Shown: piece after piece, positions 11,679-22,339 of the stretch
How the letters are laid out: every line of letters begins with the position of its first letter
Numbering within the stretch: position 1 is the stretch's first letter
NCBI GenBank assembly: GCA_014529385.2
Contig: CM043945.1
Coordinates: 148,291,241-148,355,240 of the forward strand
Source: Adiantum capillus-veneris
Lineage: Eukaryota > Streptophyta > Polypodiopsida > Polypodiales > Pteridaceae
Length of the DNA: 64,000 nucleotides
Reading direction: 5' to 3'
Translations under genes and position numbers: made by a program
The notes under the pieces: generated by a model
What the model saw: only the letters and a program-made list of their open reading frames with translations
What the model was told of the DNA's origin: nothing
Database searches by the model: none

Positions 11679-11692
11679 TTACCTCTCTCTTG
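11679..11692 (-). other. Polypurine tract of the chromovirus
   Basis: On the minus strand the bases next to the 3' LTR read AAGAGAGAGGTAA, the expected position and composition for plus-strand priming. Confidence 0.75.
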
Positions 11693-12039
11693 AAATCATA
11701 GTCGTCCTCGACTATGAGGTAGAAGAGATAAAGCCTTAGTCATTAGTTAATCTTACTTAGCGGGTAGAGGATCCCTTTTTACCCTATGACATCTTTCCAA
11801 GATGGATGAATAATCCATTTGGTGCTTGGGAGACATAGATGCCACAAGCATGTTTGCTCTTTAGTCCATTTCATTCTCCCAAAGTAGAGTGACAAATTCT
11901 ACTTGGTGTTTGAGAGACATCGTCATCACAAACATGATTCTAGGTATGCATACTAGTTAAATTTGTGCACAAGTAAAAAGAGGACTAGTCTTATAAGACA
12001 AAAACATGAGTCATTTAAAAGAAATTTGTACATTTGCTT

Positions 12040-12503
12040 ACTCTAATGTAGCATTGTAAGCATTGACAAGGTTCATACTATCCTTAACCTGTACTCCTTG
12101 CATCCATCTAGCATCTTCAAAAGGAGAATTTTTGAACTTAATAAGATACCGTCGGATAATCTTACCATGTCGTAGTACCTTGTCTTCATGCCGAAGGACA
12201 ACTTAGGGTTGTAGAACCTATTCTTGGTCTTCAACTTCGGGAGGGTCTTCAATGATCGGTTCAGTTGGTGGCTCTCCTTTGTAGGGCTTAAGTAGGCTTA
12301 CATGAAAGGCATTGTGTATGATGGTTGGGCAACTTGAGTTGATAAGCCATCTCATTGATGGGCTTGAATATTTGGAAAGGACCATAGTATCTTTTTGCGA
12401 GTTTAGCATAATACTTCTGATGGCCCGTAGGATTTTTGCCCGTCGTTTGCGTTAATCGAGCCTTAGGGAACTTGAGTAAGACCCAATCATTTTCTTTGAA
12501 CAT
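12040..12503 (-). pseudogene. Integrase C-terminus and chromodomain-like tail, broken
   Basis: It continues the gag-pol frame after the TAA at 12587-12585. It reads FKENDWVLLKFPKARL and YYGPFQIFKPINEMAYQL (integrase C-terminal SH3-like region), then shifts frame near 12310 to FHVSLLKPYKGEPP. After a further stop comes IIRRYLIKFKNSPFEDARWM, which resembles a chromodomain (strand, YLIKF, then E-D-A-x-W). Two stops and one shift show decay at the 3' end while the rest of pol stays open. Confidence 0.75.
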
Positions 12504-12584
12504 TAAGGCTCTTCTGTGCTTATCAGAAACAGCTTTTTGCCTTTGTTGAGAGATGGATATAGCCTCCCTAATCTTTTCAAAAGA

Positions 12585-15500
12585 TTATTGTAAGTCACGG
12601 CTATACTCATCATCGGCGAAGATCTTCCTATGTACTTTGAGTAGCAAGGGACTTTTAGGTCTTCCCTCAATGATCTCAAAAGGTGCTTTTCCCGTAGAAG
12701 TATGTACAGTATTATTGTAGGCATACTCTACAAGAGGTAAGTCCTTTTCCCATTGTGAGCATTGATCTACTTCGGTAACATAAGTCTTGAGTAGATCGAG
12801 TATCGTAAGATTGGCTATCTCACTTTGGCCATCCGTTTGTGGGTGGTAGGCCGAAGAGAAATTCAATCTTGTTCCTAGATTTTCAAAGAGACCTTTCCAG
12901 AAATTACTGGTCTTTCTAGGATCTCTATCTGACACGATGGATGTGGGTAATCCATGGTGCTTGAAAATCTGAGATATGAAGAGAGTTGCCATTTGATGTG
13001 CCTTAATAGTATTTTTGACAGGAATAAAATGTGCTTGCTTGCTAAACCTCTCGACTATTGTCCATATTCCTGTATTCCCATGGATAGACTTGGGTAATCC
13101 AAAGATGAAATCCATGGATATACTCTCCCATGGTGAATTTGGAATAGGCAATGGCTGGAGTAATCCAGGTGGCTTCCCTCTATCATACTTGGTCTTTTGG
13201 CATACTACACATTTTGATACATACTCTTGTATGTCCACTTTCATGGTAGGACAATAGAAGTACATCTCTACTCCTCGGAGAGTAGGTTGAATACCTCTAT
13301 GCCCCGCATATGGAGGAGCATGGGATTCATACATAACTTTCTCACGAAGGGAATGGGTAACACATAGCCTATTGATGTGGAGAAGATAACCATCTTGCAA
13401 GGTGAATGGTTCCTCTTTCTTCCCCAAAGCAAGGGCTGACATTATGTCTCTAAAGTCAGGGTCAGTAGCATACTCATCTATCATAGAGGATAGATCATTG
13501 TGAGTAGCTATAGACACCGCATTAACTTTTGGTTGTCGTGAAAGTGCATCGGCAACTTGATTGTGCTTACCAACTATGTGAGAAACATGGAAATTAAATT
13601 GCAAAAGAAAATTTTCCCACCTCATTTGTTTGTCGGAAAGCTTGGTTTGCATCATGAAATACTTGAGACTTTGGTGGTCGGTTCGTAGGATAAATGGAGT
13701 CCCCAATAGGTAGTGCTTCCATGTGTCTAGGGCATGTAGAACAGCTAAAATCTCTTTCTCATAAATGCCCAAGACTCGTTCATCAATATTGAGCCTTCGG
13801 CTCTCACATGCTGTGGCATGCCCTTCTTGAAGCAAAACTGCTCCAAAGCAATCACCACAAGCATCACATTGGACCTCAAATGGCTTTGAGAGATCTAGAA
13901 GCACGAGGACTGGTTGCGAAGTAAGTTTCTCTTTGAGCTTTTCAAAAGCATTTTTCTCCTTAGTAGTCCATACAAACTTAACGTTCTTCTTAGTTAAGTC
14001 GTGTAGTGGTCCTGCTACTTGAGAGAATTTTGCTATGAAGCGTCTATAGTATGCGCACATACCAACAAAGCTTCTTAGCTCATGTAGATTTCTTGGGTTA
14101 GGCCATGCTTTTATTACCTCTAACTTTGATGGATCCATTTGGATACCATCTTTAGAGATAATATGACCTAGGTATTGAATCTCTTGAAGGAATAATTCGC
14201 TTTTCTTTTGGTTGAGATAAAGTTTGTTCTCCCTCAATGCTTGAAAAATCACTTGGAGATGTTGCTTATGTTCCTCCAAAGACTTGGAGTAAATGATGAT
14301 ATCATCAAAGAACACTCCAGTGAATTTACGATATGGTCTAAAAAGTTTCTCCATCAAACGATTGAACGTAGCTGGTGCATTAGTCAAGCCAAAAGGCATG
14401 ACTAGATATTCATAAATACCAAACGTTGTGCGAAACGTGGTCTTTAAGATATTTTCATCCACTATCCTTATTTGATGATAGCCACTCTTAAGGTCAATCC
14501 TACTGAAGTAGGTAGAGCCTTGTAGCTTATCAAACAGATTTTCTACCTGAGGTACGGGAAATCTGTTTTTGATAGTGATATGGTTTAGTGCTCGATAGTC
14601 CACACACATACGATATGTACCATCTTTCTTTTGCACTAAAAGGACTGGAGAACAAAAGGGAGAGGAACTAGGCCTCACCATCCCTTTGTTTACCAGTTCT
14701 TGTCCTTGCCTCATGATCTCCTCTTGTTGAGCTTGTGAGACTCGATAAGGAGACTTGTTAGGTGGTGAGCTTCCAGGAAGGAGCTCAATGCGATGGTCAT
14801 CATCCCCTCGTTTTGGAGGTAAGTCCATAGGGATATCATCGATGAACAGATCTTGGAATCCTTTTAGAAAACTAGACAAGTCTAACTCTTCTTGATTCCC
14901 ATTATTTACATTTGATGAAACATTAGTATCTTTTAGAGACTCTTTGACAAAAATCATGTACGCAGAAACTGAGCTCTTCATTGACTTATCAAAAGCAAGA
15001 GGATTTACAAGTGGAATAGTGCGACCACGCTCACTAGCATCTATATACATGTTCTTTCCCCTATAGGTGAAGTAGATTTTCCTTTCAGGGAACTTCATGT
15101 TGGCAGCCATGCGATCAAACCATGGTGCCCCTAGGATAACATCCTCATGTTGGAGAGGAGAGATGAAGAAGTCTTCTTTGTCGACATAGCTTTGGACATG
15201 AAGCCTCAACTTCCCAATCAAGGGAGTAACGGAGGCTTGTTGTCCCTTGAAAGCTACATCAGCCACTACTATATCTCCCATCTCAAAAGCTTGAATGCCC
15301 AACTTGGTGGCCAACTCTATTGATATGAAGTTGAGAGTAGAGCCAGGGTCAAACAAGATAAAAGCATCATGCTCTCTTACCTTTCCCCAAGCATAGGAAA
15401 GTGATGATCCTTTGCAATGAGCATCCTCTTTTGGAGCTTCGATGGTAGAAGCCCTAGGAGTCTCATTGCGAGCATTCTTCTTGGGGCAAGAACGATAGCC

Positions 15501-16784
15501 ATGTCCTTGATCCCCACACTTGAAACACTTATGGTCCTTGCGAAAAGCTTCAAGCTCTTCAGGAGAGAGTTTGTTTTTACCTTTGTAAACTCCCTTCTCC
15601 TTGGACTGGTTGTTGTTGTTGTTGGAATTGTCTTGGGAAGTATTTTGAACATTGGTTTTTCCCTTTGCATCATTTTTATCTTTGTTTTCCATGGGCTTGA
15701 CATTACGTCTAGCCCCTTGATGGAAATTGATGCGTGAAGCAACCATGGTGTGATGGATTACTTCGGTAATAGTACCAGGCCGTTGAGAGTTGATGTATTC
15801 GGCCATCTCTTCAGGTAATCCCGCACAGAATTGCTGTCTTTGCTCGGCAAAGTCTATCTTTTGAAAGACAGTAGCCTTGAGATGTAAATCCAAAAACTTG
15901 TCTACATATTTGTGGATAGACTCATGGGAGAGGAGCTTCAAGCTGCGCCATTCGGTAAGCACTTTGTCCTTTGCATCTCTTGCAAGGAATTGCTTCATGA
16001 TGGAAACTCGTAGAGTTTTCCATGTCTTTGGGGCTTCACCATTTCCACGAAGGCTAGCCCACCATTGACGAGCTGATTTTTGGAAGTGCATAGCTACATG
16101 GCGTAGCTTGGAGGACTCTGTGAAGCCCTCATCTCCAAAGGCCGCATCAAATTGCTGGATGAAGGCCAACACTTTGTCGGTAGCACCGAAGGTGCCATCA
16201 TAGGTGAGAAAAGAGATACTCTTATCTCCCTCCTTGAACTTCTTTAGCTTTTGTGACCTTCTCCATGCAGTAAATGATTTGCGATGTCCTCCCCTCTTGT
16301 ATTCTCTAGGAGAATAGCCATAACTTTCATCGGAAGAGGAGGAAGGTAAAGAAGAAGGAGAAGAGGGTGACCTCTTCCTAGCCCTTTTCTTCCTTTGTTT
16401 CCTCTCTTGCCTTTCAGAGTGATGAGGAGAAGGACTATGTGTTGATCTTTTCCTCTTAGGAGGAGTAGGCGATCGTCTAGACCGCTGTCTTCGTGGAGCC
16501 ACATCTTCAGAGGAACTTAAACTTTCCTTGCTTTCTTGCTCTTTGGATTCCTCCTCTTGAATGGGAGACAGTCTTCTTTTGGGGGTCTCTTCAAGAGGCC
16601 TCCTAAGCTCTCTCTCCTCTTGGAGAGGAAGGGAAATTCCATAGGCACGTAGTTGTTGAGTAGCTTCGGCTTGCAAAGTAGGGTTGCCTATAGCTTGCTG
16701 CAACCTAGTGACGAGATAATTCACAAACATGGGGGCATCATCATTAGCACCTTCATGTGCAAAATCAAAGCTATCAATGTTCAT
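12585..16784 (-). CDS. Gag-Pol polyprotein of the chromovirus
   Basis: One open frame of about 1,400 codons. I place the start at ATG 16784-16782 (MNIDSFDFAHEG) because the frame upstream has no ATG. Order: an Arg/Ser-rich N-terminus (about residues 80-170), a gag capsid-like region (RQWWASLRGNGE), a zinc knuckle (CFKCGDQGHGYRSC), an aspartic protease with DPGSTLNFIS, a reverse transcriptase with FFDDIIIYS, RNase H (CDACGDCFGAVLL, TDHQSLKYF, ADALSRQ), and an integrase with its HHCC finger (GHRGIQP, CVVCQKT) and a D,D,E triad in ISMDFIFGLP, IVSDRDP and TDGQSEIA. The frame ends at a TAA in the integrase C-terminal part, where homologous sequence continues downstream. Proteins act in cytoplasmic particles and then in the nucleus. 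Confidence 0.93.
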   Translation of the reverse strand: MNIDSFDFAHEGANDDAPMFVNYLVTRLQQAIGNPTLQAEATQQLRAYGISLPLQEERELRRPLEETPKRRLSPIQEEESKEQESKESLSSSEDVAPRRQRSRRSPTPPKRKRSTHSPSPHHSERQERKQRKKRARKRSPSSPSSLPSSSSDESYGYSPREYKRGGHRKSFTAWRRSQKLKKFKEGDKSISFLTYDGTFGATDKVLAFIQQFDAAFGDEGFTESSKLRHVAMHFQKSARQWWASLRGNGEAPKTWKTLRVSIMKQFLARDAKDKVLTEWRSLKLLSHESIHKYVDKFLDLHLKATVFQKIDFAEQRQQFCAGLPEEMAEYINSQRPGTITEVIHHTMVASRINFHQGARRNVKPMENKDKNDAKGKTNVQNTSQDNSNNNNNQSKEKGVYKGKNKLSPEELEAFRKDHKCFKCGDQGHGYRSCPKKNARNETPRASTIEAPKEDAHCKGSSLSYAWGKVREHDAFILFDPGSTLNFISIELATKLGIQAFEMGDIVVADVAFKGQQASVTPLIGKLRLHVQSYVDKEDFFISPLQHEDVILGAPWFDRMAANMKFPERKIYFTYRGKNMYIDASERGRTIPLVNPLAFDKSMKSSVSAYMIFVKESLKDTNVSSNVNNGNQEELDLSSFLKGFQDLFIDDIPMDLPPKRGDDDHRIELLPGSSPPNKSPYRVSQAQQEEIMRQGQELVNKGMVRPSSSPFCSPVLLVQKKDGTYRMCVDYRALNHITIKNRFPVPQVENLFDKLQGSTYFSRIDLKSGYHQIRIVDENILKTTFRTTFGIYEYLVMPFGLTNAPATFNRLMEKLFRPYRKFTGVFFDDIIIYSKSLEEHKQHLQVIFQALRENKLYLNQKKSELFLQEIQYLGHIISKDGIQMDPSKLEVIKAWPNPRNLHELRSFVGMCAYYRRFIAKFSQVAGPLHDLTKKNVKFVWTTKEKNAFEKLKEKLTSQPVLVLLDLSKPFEVQCDACGDCFGAVLLQEGHATACESRRLNIDERVLGIYEKEILAVLHALDTWKHYLLGTPFILRTDHQSLKYFMMQTKLSDKQMRWENFLLQFNFHVSHIVGKHNQVADALSRQPKVNAVSIATHNDLSSMIDEYATDPDFRDIMSALALGKKEEPFTLQDGYLLHINRLCVTHSLREKVMYESHAPPYAGHRGIQPTLRGVEMYFYCPTMKVDIQEYVSKCVVCQKTKYDRGKPPGLLQPLPIPNSPWESISMDFIFGLPKSIHGNTGIWTIVERFSKQAHFIPVKNTIKAHQMATLFISQIFKHHGLPTSIVSDRDPRKTSNFWKGLFENLGTRLNFSSAYHPQTDGQSEIANLTILDLLKTYVTEVDQCSQWEKDLPLVEYAYNNTVHTSTGKAPFEIIEGRPKSPLLLKVHRKIFADDEYSRDLQ

Positions 16785-17190
16785 TCTACTCTCTTGATTA
16801 TTGTCAGCCTTGTTAACAAAATTTATGTATGTACTTAGTATATGCTTTGGCAATTCAAAACCTTAGTTGCCACTCCTCTTAGCCTTTGAAAATCGGCTCT
16901 TAAGTATCTACACCCATGGCTCGAAGTGGTTAATTATAGAGAGTAGAGGAGTAGCTCTAACATAGCAGAGTTGCCAAGGGATAGCTCCATAATGGTAAAG
17001 CCGTAGGCAAGTCTAAAAAGACTCCATTATTAAGTCCAAAGCTCCCAAGGTGTACACCATCCCCCACATAGTGGGCTCAACAAAACCGATAATAGATCCC
17101 AGTTCCACTTACCCTATTATAATTAACAACATCAACCATTTATAGGCTACTTAAAGACCTCTCTTCTTAAGCAAGAAAAGAGAAACCAAA

Positions 17191-17203
17191 TGCTCTGATA
17201 CCA
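17191..17203 (-). promoter_or_regulatory. Primer binding site, initiator Met-tRNA
   Basis: Minus-strand sequence right after the 5' LTR reads TTGGTATCAGAGCA. TGGTATCAGAGC is complementary to the 3' end of plant initiator Met-tRNA, the usual chromovirus primer. Confidence 0.93.
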
Positions 17204-17204
17204 A

Positions 17205-18766
17205 TGTAATGGAATTGGCCTATTTAACTTGAGAGTAGCGGAAATTAATGAGAGTACTTTTGAGAAATAACTTTGTGAGCATAACGGGTGAACATAATTG
17301 AAGATAGCAACATAATCATAGCAATTAGTTAACCTGGCATGAACAATACTTTTGCAAGAGAGAGAATTTAGAGAACATGACAACAATTGAGGACCGGATT
17401 TATGTGGAGCCGGTCCCCCCTCCAATAGGCATTTGTATTATGATTTCTCCCATTAAGAGAGACTTGTTACAATACAGTCTTTGTGTTCCTTGTGACCTAG
17501 GTGATGCAATGAAGAGGGAAAGCTTCATGCATCACAAACATAACATAAACTTGAAGAAAGCTTTAGCTATCCCAAGCCTCAGTCCCAAGACCTCAAACAC
17601 CTTCGAAGGTGGAGAGAGCTATTAGGGAATGAGGGTAGGGAAGAGAAAGAAGAAACATTTCGTAGGAGAAAGAATTAGTTCCTCACTCTTGTTGCTAGCA
17701 TACATAATAGCATAGTAATAAAGAAGAAGGAGATGGCAAGCTTAAGCATTGAAGCATGGCTCTTGGTTGGATTTGCACTTCATAGCCAAGAGTGTTGGTG
17801 TAGGCTCTCAACCTCTACTTGCTTGGAGAGGGAGCTCTCGCACTTTGCATAGCACACAATGAGAGTGTTTGTGAGTGTTTGTGGGTGAGTATACCCCCTA
17901 AGCAACCCCCTAGCTTGCTTGTAGCTCATGCTTGAAGCTCATTGGACCCCTCCAGGCCTAGCCAATCATAAGCAAGAGGCATTACAAGCAGTAGGGGTAG
18001 CCTTGAGACAAGTTTCCCCCTTTCCCCTTTGAGAGAGAGGTTAGATAAATGCTAAATCAATTAATTAAATCTCCTAAATTACTATTGGACCCCTTGGGTG
18101 GCCAACCAATAGGCTTCAGGCATCTCATGAAGGTAACATAGGTAGGGGCCTGACATGTGTCCCTGCTGCCTCTTCAAGCTTGGGCCTTCCTTGTGTGTGT
18201 GAGTGTGTGTTCTCTCTCTATCGCCTAGGAAAAGGGCTCTCTCCCCCTCTTGTAGGGATACTTTTGACTTTTGGTGCTCAAGCACCTTAGTCATCAAGCA
18301 TGACAATGCACTTGAACTAGGGGTCCACAAGCATCTCAGGCAAGCATGTCAAAGCACCTCGAGCACCTTAATCAAGTAGCAAGTCAAGCACCTCAAGCAT
18401 GTAGCAGGTCAAGCACCTCAAGCATGACAAGCACGACAAGCACCTGAAGCACGACAAGCACCTCGAGCTTGGGCCGGGTTCCCGCCTCAAGCTCAGCCCT
18501 AGCTTACCTAAGGTCAAAGGACTTTTATACACATTATTGGAGGTCTTCAATGAAACTAACCCTAAGGTCTTATGCTCCATTGGTGAGCCTTTCTCTTTGA
18601 TAGACCATCTCTCATTTGGGCCCCTTTACCATTGGCCTCGTGTTGAAACAGATCTATAAGCACATGTCTATATCTTAACACTTGTTCCCGTTTATTCTCC
18701 CACATTAAGTGATCAATTTAATATGAGAAAATCATTTGGGTTGGTTAGATATTAGATTTTATGACA
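17205..18766 (-). repeat. 5' LTR of the chromovirus (right copy)
   Basis: 1562 bp, TGTAATGG to ATGACA. On the minus strand GTATAAAAG at 18530-18522 is a candidate TATA box. The CAAGCACC minisatellite spans about 18330-18470. Confidence 0.92.
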
Positions 18767-18771
18767 CATAA
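18767..18771. repeat. Target-site duplication CATAA (right)
   Basis: Exact match to 10112-10116, immediately after the LTR end. Confidence 0.9.
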
Positions 18772-18839
18772 AGATTTATCAAAAGTAAAAAATTATTCTA
18801 AGTATAAAAAACAAAAAAATTGACGAAATTTCCTTTGTT

Positions 18840-19380
18840 TTTTCATAAAATTTCAAAATAAAATTCTCCACCTTCATTATAAAGGCCTCTATAGGAGATT
18901 AAGGACATTCAAATCTTTACAATTATAGGCAACAATACATTTCTCTAATCACTATTGCTCAAACACTGCTATGGTTTTTGTAATTGTAATGCAATATTTG
19001 AAAATTATACAAAACTAACTTCTTTCTCAAGTAACAGTACACTTCCAATCACAATTTCAAGGCACTATTTTCTATAAGGACTTAAACCGTAGTAGGTGTT
19101 TGAGCTCTGTAATCATCCGTTTGCAAGCGGATGATTGGAGAGCTTAACAAGTCCTATGTTTTAAATAATTTTGACTCAATAACTACATTCAAAGTAATCA
19201 AATATTCAAAACTTAAAGATTTATCAAAAGCAAAAAATTATTCCAAGTATAAAAAACAAAAAAAATGGACAGAGTCTCCTTTGTTTTTCCATAAAATTTC
19301 AAAATAAAATTCTCCACCTTTATTATATAAAGGCCTCCACGGAAGATTAAGGACAAAATTATACAAAACATAACCTCTTT
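18840..19380. repeat. Direct repeats shared with 3855-4395
   Basis: TTCTCCACCTTCATTATAAA at about 18865 and TTCTCCACCTTTATTATATA at about 19310 each run on to AAAGGCC and AGATTAAGGACA/AGATTAAGGAC. Between and before them the block AGATTTATCAAAAG...AAAAAATTATTC...AAGTATAAAAAAC also recurs. The same core is found left of the fusion gene, so the gene is bracketed. Confidence 0.7.
19103..19144. repeat. 42-bp palindrome, copy 3
   Basis: Preceded by the shared lead-in CCGTAGTAGGTGTTTG. With the chromovirus removed it lies about 507 bp from copy 2. The arms differ at single positions (CTCTGTAATCATCCGTTTG on the left). Confidence 0.85.
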
Positions 19381-19458
19381 CTTAAGTAACCTCTTTCCTA
19401 TGATTATACTTCAAACTAACCTATTTCCTATAAGTAGTTAAACCGTAGTAGGTGTTTG

Positions 19459-19500
19459 AGCTCTCTAATCATCCGCTTGCAAGCGGATGATAAGAGAGCT
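19459..19500. repeat. 42-bp palindrome, copy 4
   Basis: Left arm AGCTCTCTAATCATCCGCTT, right arm ending ATGATAAGAGAGCT. Same lead-in CCGTAGTAGGTGTTTG; 356 bp after copy 3. Confidence 0.87.
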
Positions 19501-19633
19501 CAACAACTCCTTTTTTTAATGTAATTTTGATGCAATATTTTAAAATAACCATTAAACTAACCTCTTTCTCAAAGATAAATCACAATTTCAAGGCACAATT
19601 TCCTATTAGTACTTAAACCGTAGTAGGTGTTTG

Positions 19634-19675
19634 AGCTCTCTAATCATCCGCTTGCAAGCGGATGATTGGAGAGCT
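19634..19675. repeat. 42-bp palindrome, copy 5 (closest to consensus)
   Basis: Left arm AGCTCTCTAATCATCCGCTT; the right arm is the reverse complement except for one T/G pair. It lies 175 bp after copy 4 with the same CCGTAGTAGGTGTTTG lead-in. Confidence 0.88.
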
Positions 19676-19862
19676 TAACAAGCCCTATGTTTTTAGTAAT
19701 CTTGACTCAATAGCTACAAATTAGCAACAAAATTAATCTATTTTTGAAGATGCAATTAAATACACTATAAAAATTGTATTCGAAACTCAGAGCTTTATCA
19801 AAATAAAAAATATTCTTTAAAGCACCAAATCAATCGTTTATGTTATTCAATGTAGATATAAA

Positions 19863-19904
19863 AGCTCTTTGATCATCCACGTGCAAGCGGATGATTAAGA
19901 GATC
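19863..19904. repeat. 42-bp palindrome, copy 6 (diverged)
   Basis: AGCTCTTTGATCATCCACGT followed by GCAAGCGGATGATTAAGAGATC. The ends are diverged and the stem remains. Confidence 0.8.
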
Positions 19905-19984
19905 AAAATCTCTTACATTACAAATTCAAGAGGACCTAAAAGTAAAGTCAGAAGACATATATTCCTTATACCGGGCCTGGGTGA

Positions 19985-20140
19985 AGGAAACGCACAAAAA
20001 GATAATCGACTACCTGCAAGCCAGTATGCACAAAAAGATAATCGGCTACCTGCAAGTCAGTTGGACAGTTGGAGTGTAAGAAACCTAGCTTGATTGAATG
20101 CAAATACATTGATGATTGAATGCAAATACATTGATGATTC
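19985..20140. repeat. Two short tandem duplications
   Basis: ACAAAAAGATAATCGACTAC recurs about 36 bp later as ACAAAAAGATAATCGGCTAC (about 19993-20060). TTGAATGCAAATACATTGAT is repeated in tandem with a 22-bp period near 20093-20138. Confidence 0.8.
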
Positions 20141-20158
20141 CGAAACACTGTGGGGCGG

Positions 20159-20200
20159 AGCATCTTTGTCATCCGCGCGCACGCGGATGACTAGGGAGCT
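20159..20200. repeat. 42-bp palindrome, copy 7 (GC-rich variant)
   Basis: TGTCATCCGCGCGCACGCGGATGACT forms the stem, in two halves around GCGC. The outer ends AGCATCTT and AGGGAGCT match less well. Arm changes are largely paired (CCGCGCG against ACGCGG), so the foldback is kept although the sequence has moved. Confidence 0.75.
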
Positions 20201-22339
20201 CCACATCTCCCTTTTTTTGAACTCTCCCCAACTTATGCATACTCTTCCATGCGTTAGGTTTAATGACAGAAAAAGTGTTGGGGTATGCATATTATATGAT
20301 CTTACTATTTGTTGTAGCTCACACAGAAACATTGCCAGCACACACATAAGCGTATACATGCACACCGAGAGCGAGATAGATAAAGAGAGGTGCAATCATT
20401 TCAAATGCTCTATGGCTACAACAATCAACAGTGCTATATGGTTTTGTACTATGTGGTGTGCAGGACTCGGTGGTGCGCACATGCAATCAACCCCTTCAAA
20501 TCATCTTGCTCAGCAAGTACCGACTGTACAAACCAGAAGCAAATAGCACCACCCCTTGCTACACCGTTTCCCCATTGGCTAGCGCTAATGATCAAATACG
20601 ATTAAATTTTGATGGCCTCCATTGCACATGAGATGAGGAATTCAATCTCATAGAAACTTACAAATTTATGAAGCAGAGAAATCGCTAATGAAAGTAGCCC
20701 TCCTGCTTTGCTTCAAAACTATGGTGGAGGTGAGCTGAGCCGACCTACTTTGCTTTGCTGAAACGATGTGCGGAGCTGAGCAGAGCCGACCTGTTTCGCT
20801 GCCTGCTGAAATGATGGCGGAGCTGAGTTGTTTCTGCTTTGCTTTGATGAAACGCTGTAGCAATATCGATTCTGTAGGAGAAGAAAGCATGGACGAGCTG
20901 GACTTCTCTTGTGTTACACAGGCATTTCTTTACACACAATGAGTTTGTAGATGTTTAGCTTGGAAACTTATACAAAAGTTAGTGAAACTTATACATCCTG
21001 CTTTACTACCTGCAGGCGGCAGTAAACAACGCTGCAATGTTGGGCATGGGAATGTGTAGCACAAATCAAGGGCAAGCTATTTGCATAGTTACCACAGTTT
21101 GAAGCTACTTGTGAGACCAGCTGTGTGAATATTCTTTAACCGCATAGTTTTGATTTATTCTTTAACTTATGCCAGACACGCATAGTTTGCCAAAAAACCC
21201 TCACATTTCAAAAATTTCTAAAGTACCCTTCATATTTTTGTTATAAATTCCCAAAATGCCCTTCGTATTTTCCAAAATTGGTAAATTTCTAAAATGCCCT
21301 TCATAAATTTCCAAAACTCCCTTTACAAACATATTTTGAGTATATTGTGTAGGCTTTTGAGATGCATTGCTTTATTAATTCTAGACATAATTGCTTATTT
21401 ATTAATTCAAGAATGGTTGTCAATTGTGAAGAAGGAATAAAAGTTAGCAAATCTTGAAATATCCAATCAAAATTATCTTACAAGGGTATTTTGGGAATTA
21501 TCACAAATTATAGGGGTTTTTTCATTTCCCCATAATAAACCCATAATAAGAAGCCCAAGTTAAAATAAAATCTTTTTTACGATCAATCTCAAAACAAAAA
21601 ATATATATTCCTATATTAGAAGAAATTTCTTTTTAAAACCAATCAAAAAAAGTAGAGCATCTGAAATCTCCTTTTTTAGTGAAAATTTAAGGGCAATGAC
21701 ACAAAAATCTAAAAGGTGATCGTGCCGTCGTGAACTGTTTTTTTTGTTTGTGTGTGTGTTTGCAAGTACGCACTCTCTCTGTGTTGACGGTTACACAATT
21801 AATGTCCATTACTTTTTAGTCGTGTCACACGATTACTCATTTTATTCTATGAGATCTTCCCACAGTAAGGTATTATGTGATTGACATTCATTTTTGTTCC
21901 TCTCTTAGCTCCATAGCCCCGTGTTGCTCAATAGCTCTTTGGAGCATCCTCTCTTAGCTCCATAGCTGTTGCTCAATAGCTCTTTAGTGCTCCATAGCCA
22001 CAATGTATCACTCCATAGCTCTCATGAGTGCTCCAAGCTTTGTGTTGCTCGATTGGCACATTGTTGGTGACACTATCACACTTGATATTCCATTGCAAAA
22101 TGGTAAGGTATTGCTAAGCTCTCACTATCTTTAAGGTTTGTTACCTCCTTCATTTGTTTTTCACGGACTACATGCAATTATTCAAGAAGAATAACGCTTG
22201 TTTGAGCTTTCTATGACTCCACATTGTGACCATGAAGGCAACGAACACTACCTGATTGTTGCTGGTTCTTTGTCAACCAAATATCTATTATTGCACACCA
22301 CAGAGTGTGTTTATGTATCTGATAGTGAGAGCTTGGAGA
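20201..22339. other. No gene recognised; short degenerate repeats
   Basis: At 20690-20850 GCTGAGC/GCCGACCT/GCTTTGCTG words recur three times. At 21190-21330 there are about four diverged units with AAAATGCCCTTCAT and TTCCAAAA. At 21900-22060 there are about three units of roughly 50 bp containing TTAGCTCCATAGC and TTGCTCAATAGCTCTTT. I see no convincing coding frame. Confidence 0.55.

Larger units (their letters stand above)
10117..18766 (-). mobile_element. Complete Ty3/gypsy chromovirus, 8.65 kb
   Basis: Both LTRs are 1562 bp and highly similar. The element has a 5-bp TSD (CATAA), a primer site matching plant initiator Met-tRNA, a polypurine tract and a gag-pol frame on the minus strand. 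A chromodomain-like tail after integrase places it among chromoviruses. The 5' leader (16785-17190) and the tail between the chromodomain region and the polypurine tract (11693-12040) hold no gene. Removing the element plus one TSD rejoins CAAAACATAA with AGATTTATCAAAAG, which matches the local repeat near 19206 (CAAAACTTAAAGATTTATC). It has in-frame stops near 12587 and a shift near 12310, so this copy is probably inactive. Confidence 0.92.

Noticed and set aside
20159-20220. Palindrome followed by a T run as a bacterial-type terminator
   Set aside because: The setting is a plant nuclear genome, and only one of seven copies has a T run.
20057-20631. Overlapping frames of 66-150 codons at 20.0-20.6 kb
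   Set aside because: Several frames on both strands are open at once, with tandem duplications and no domain, so coding is unlikely.
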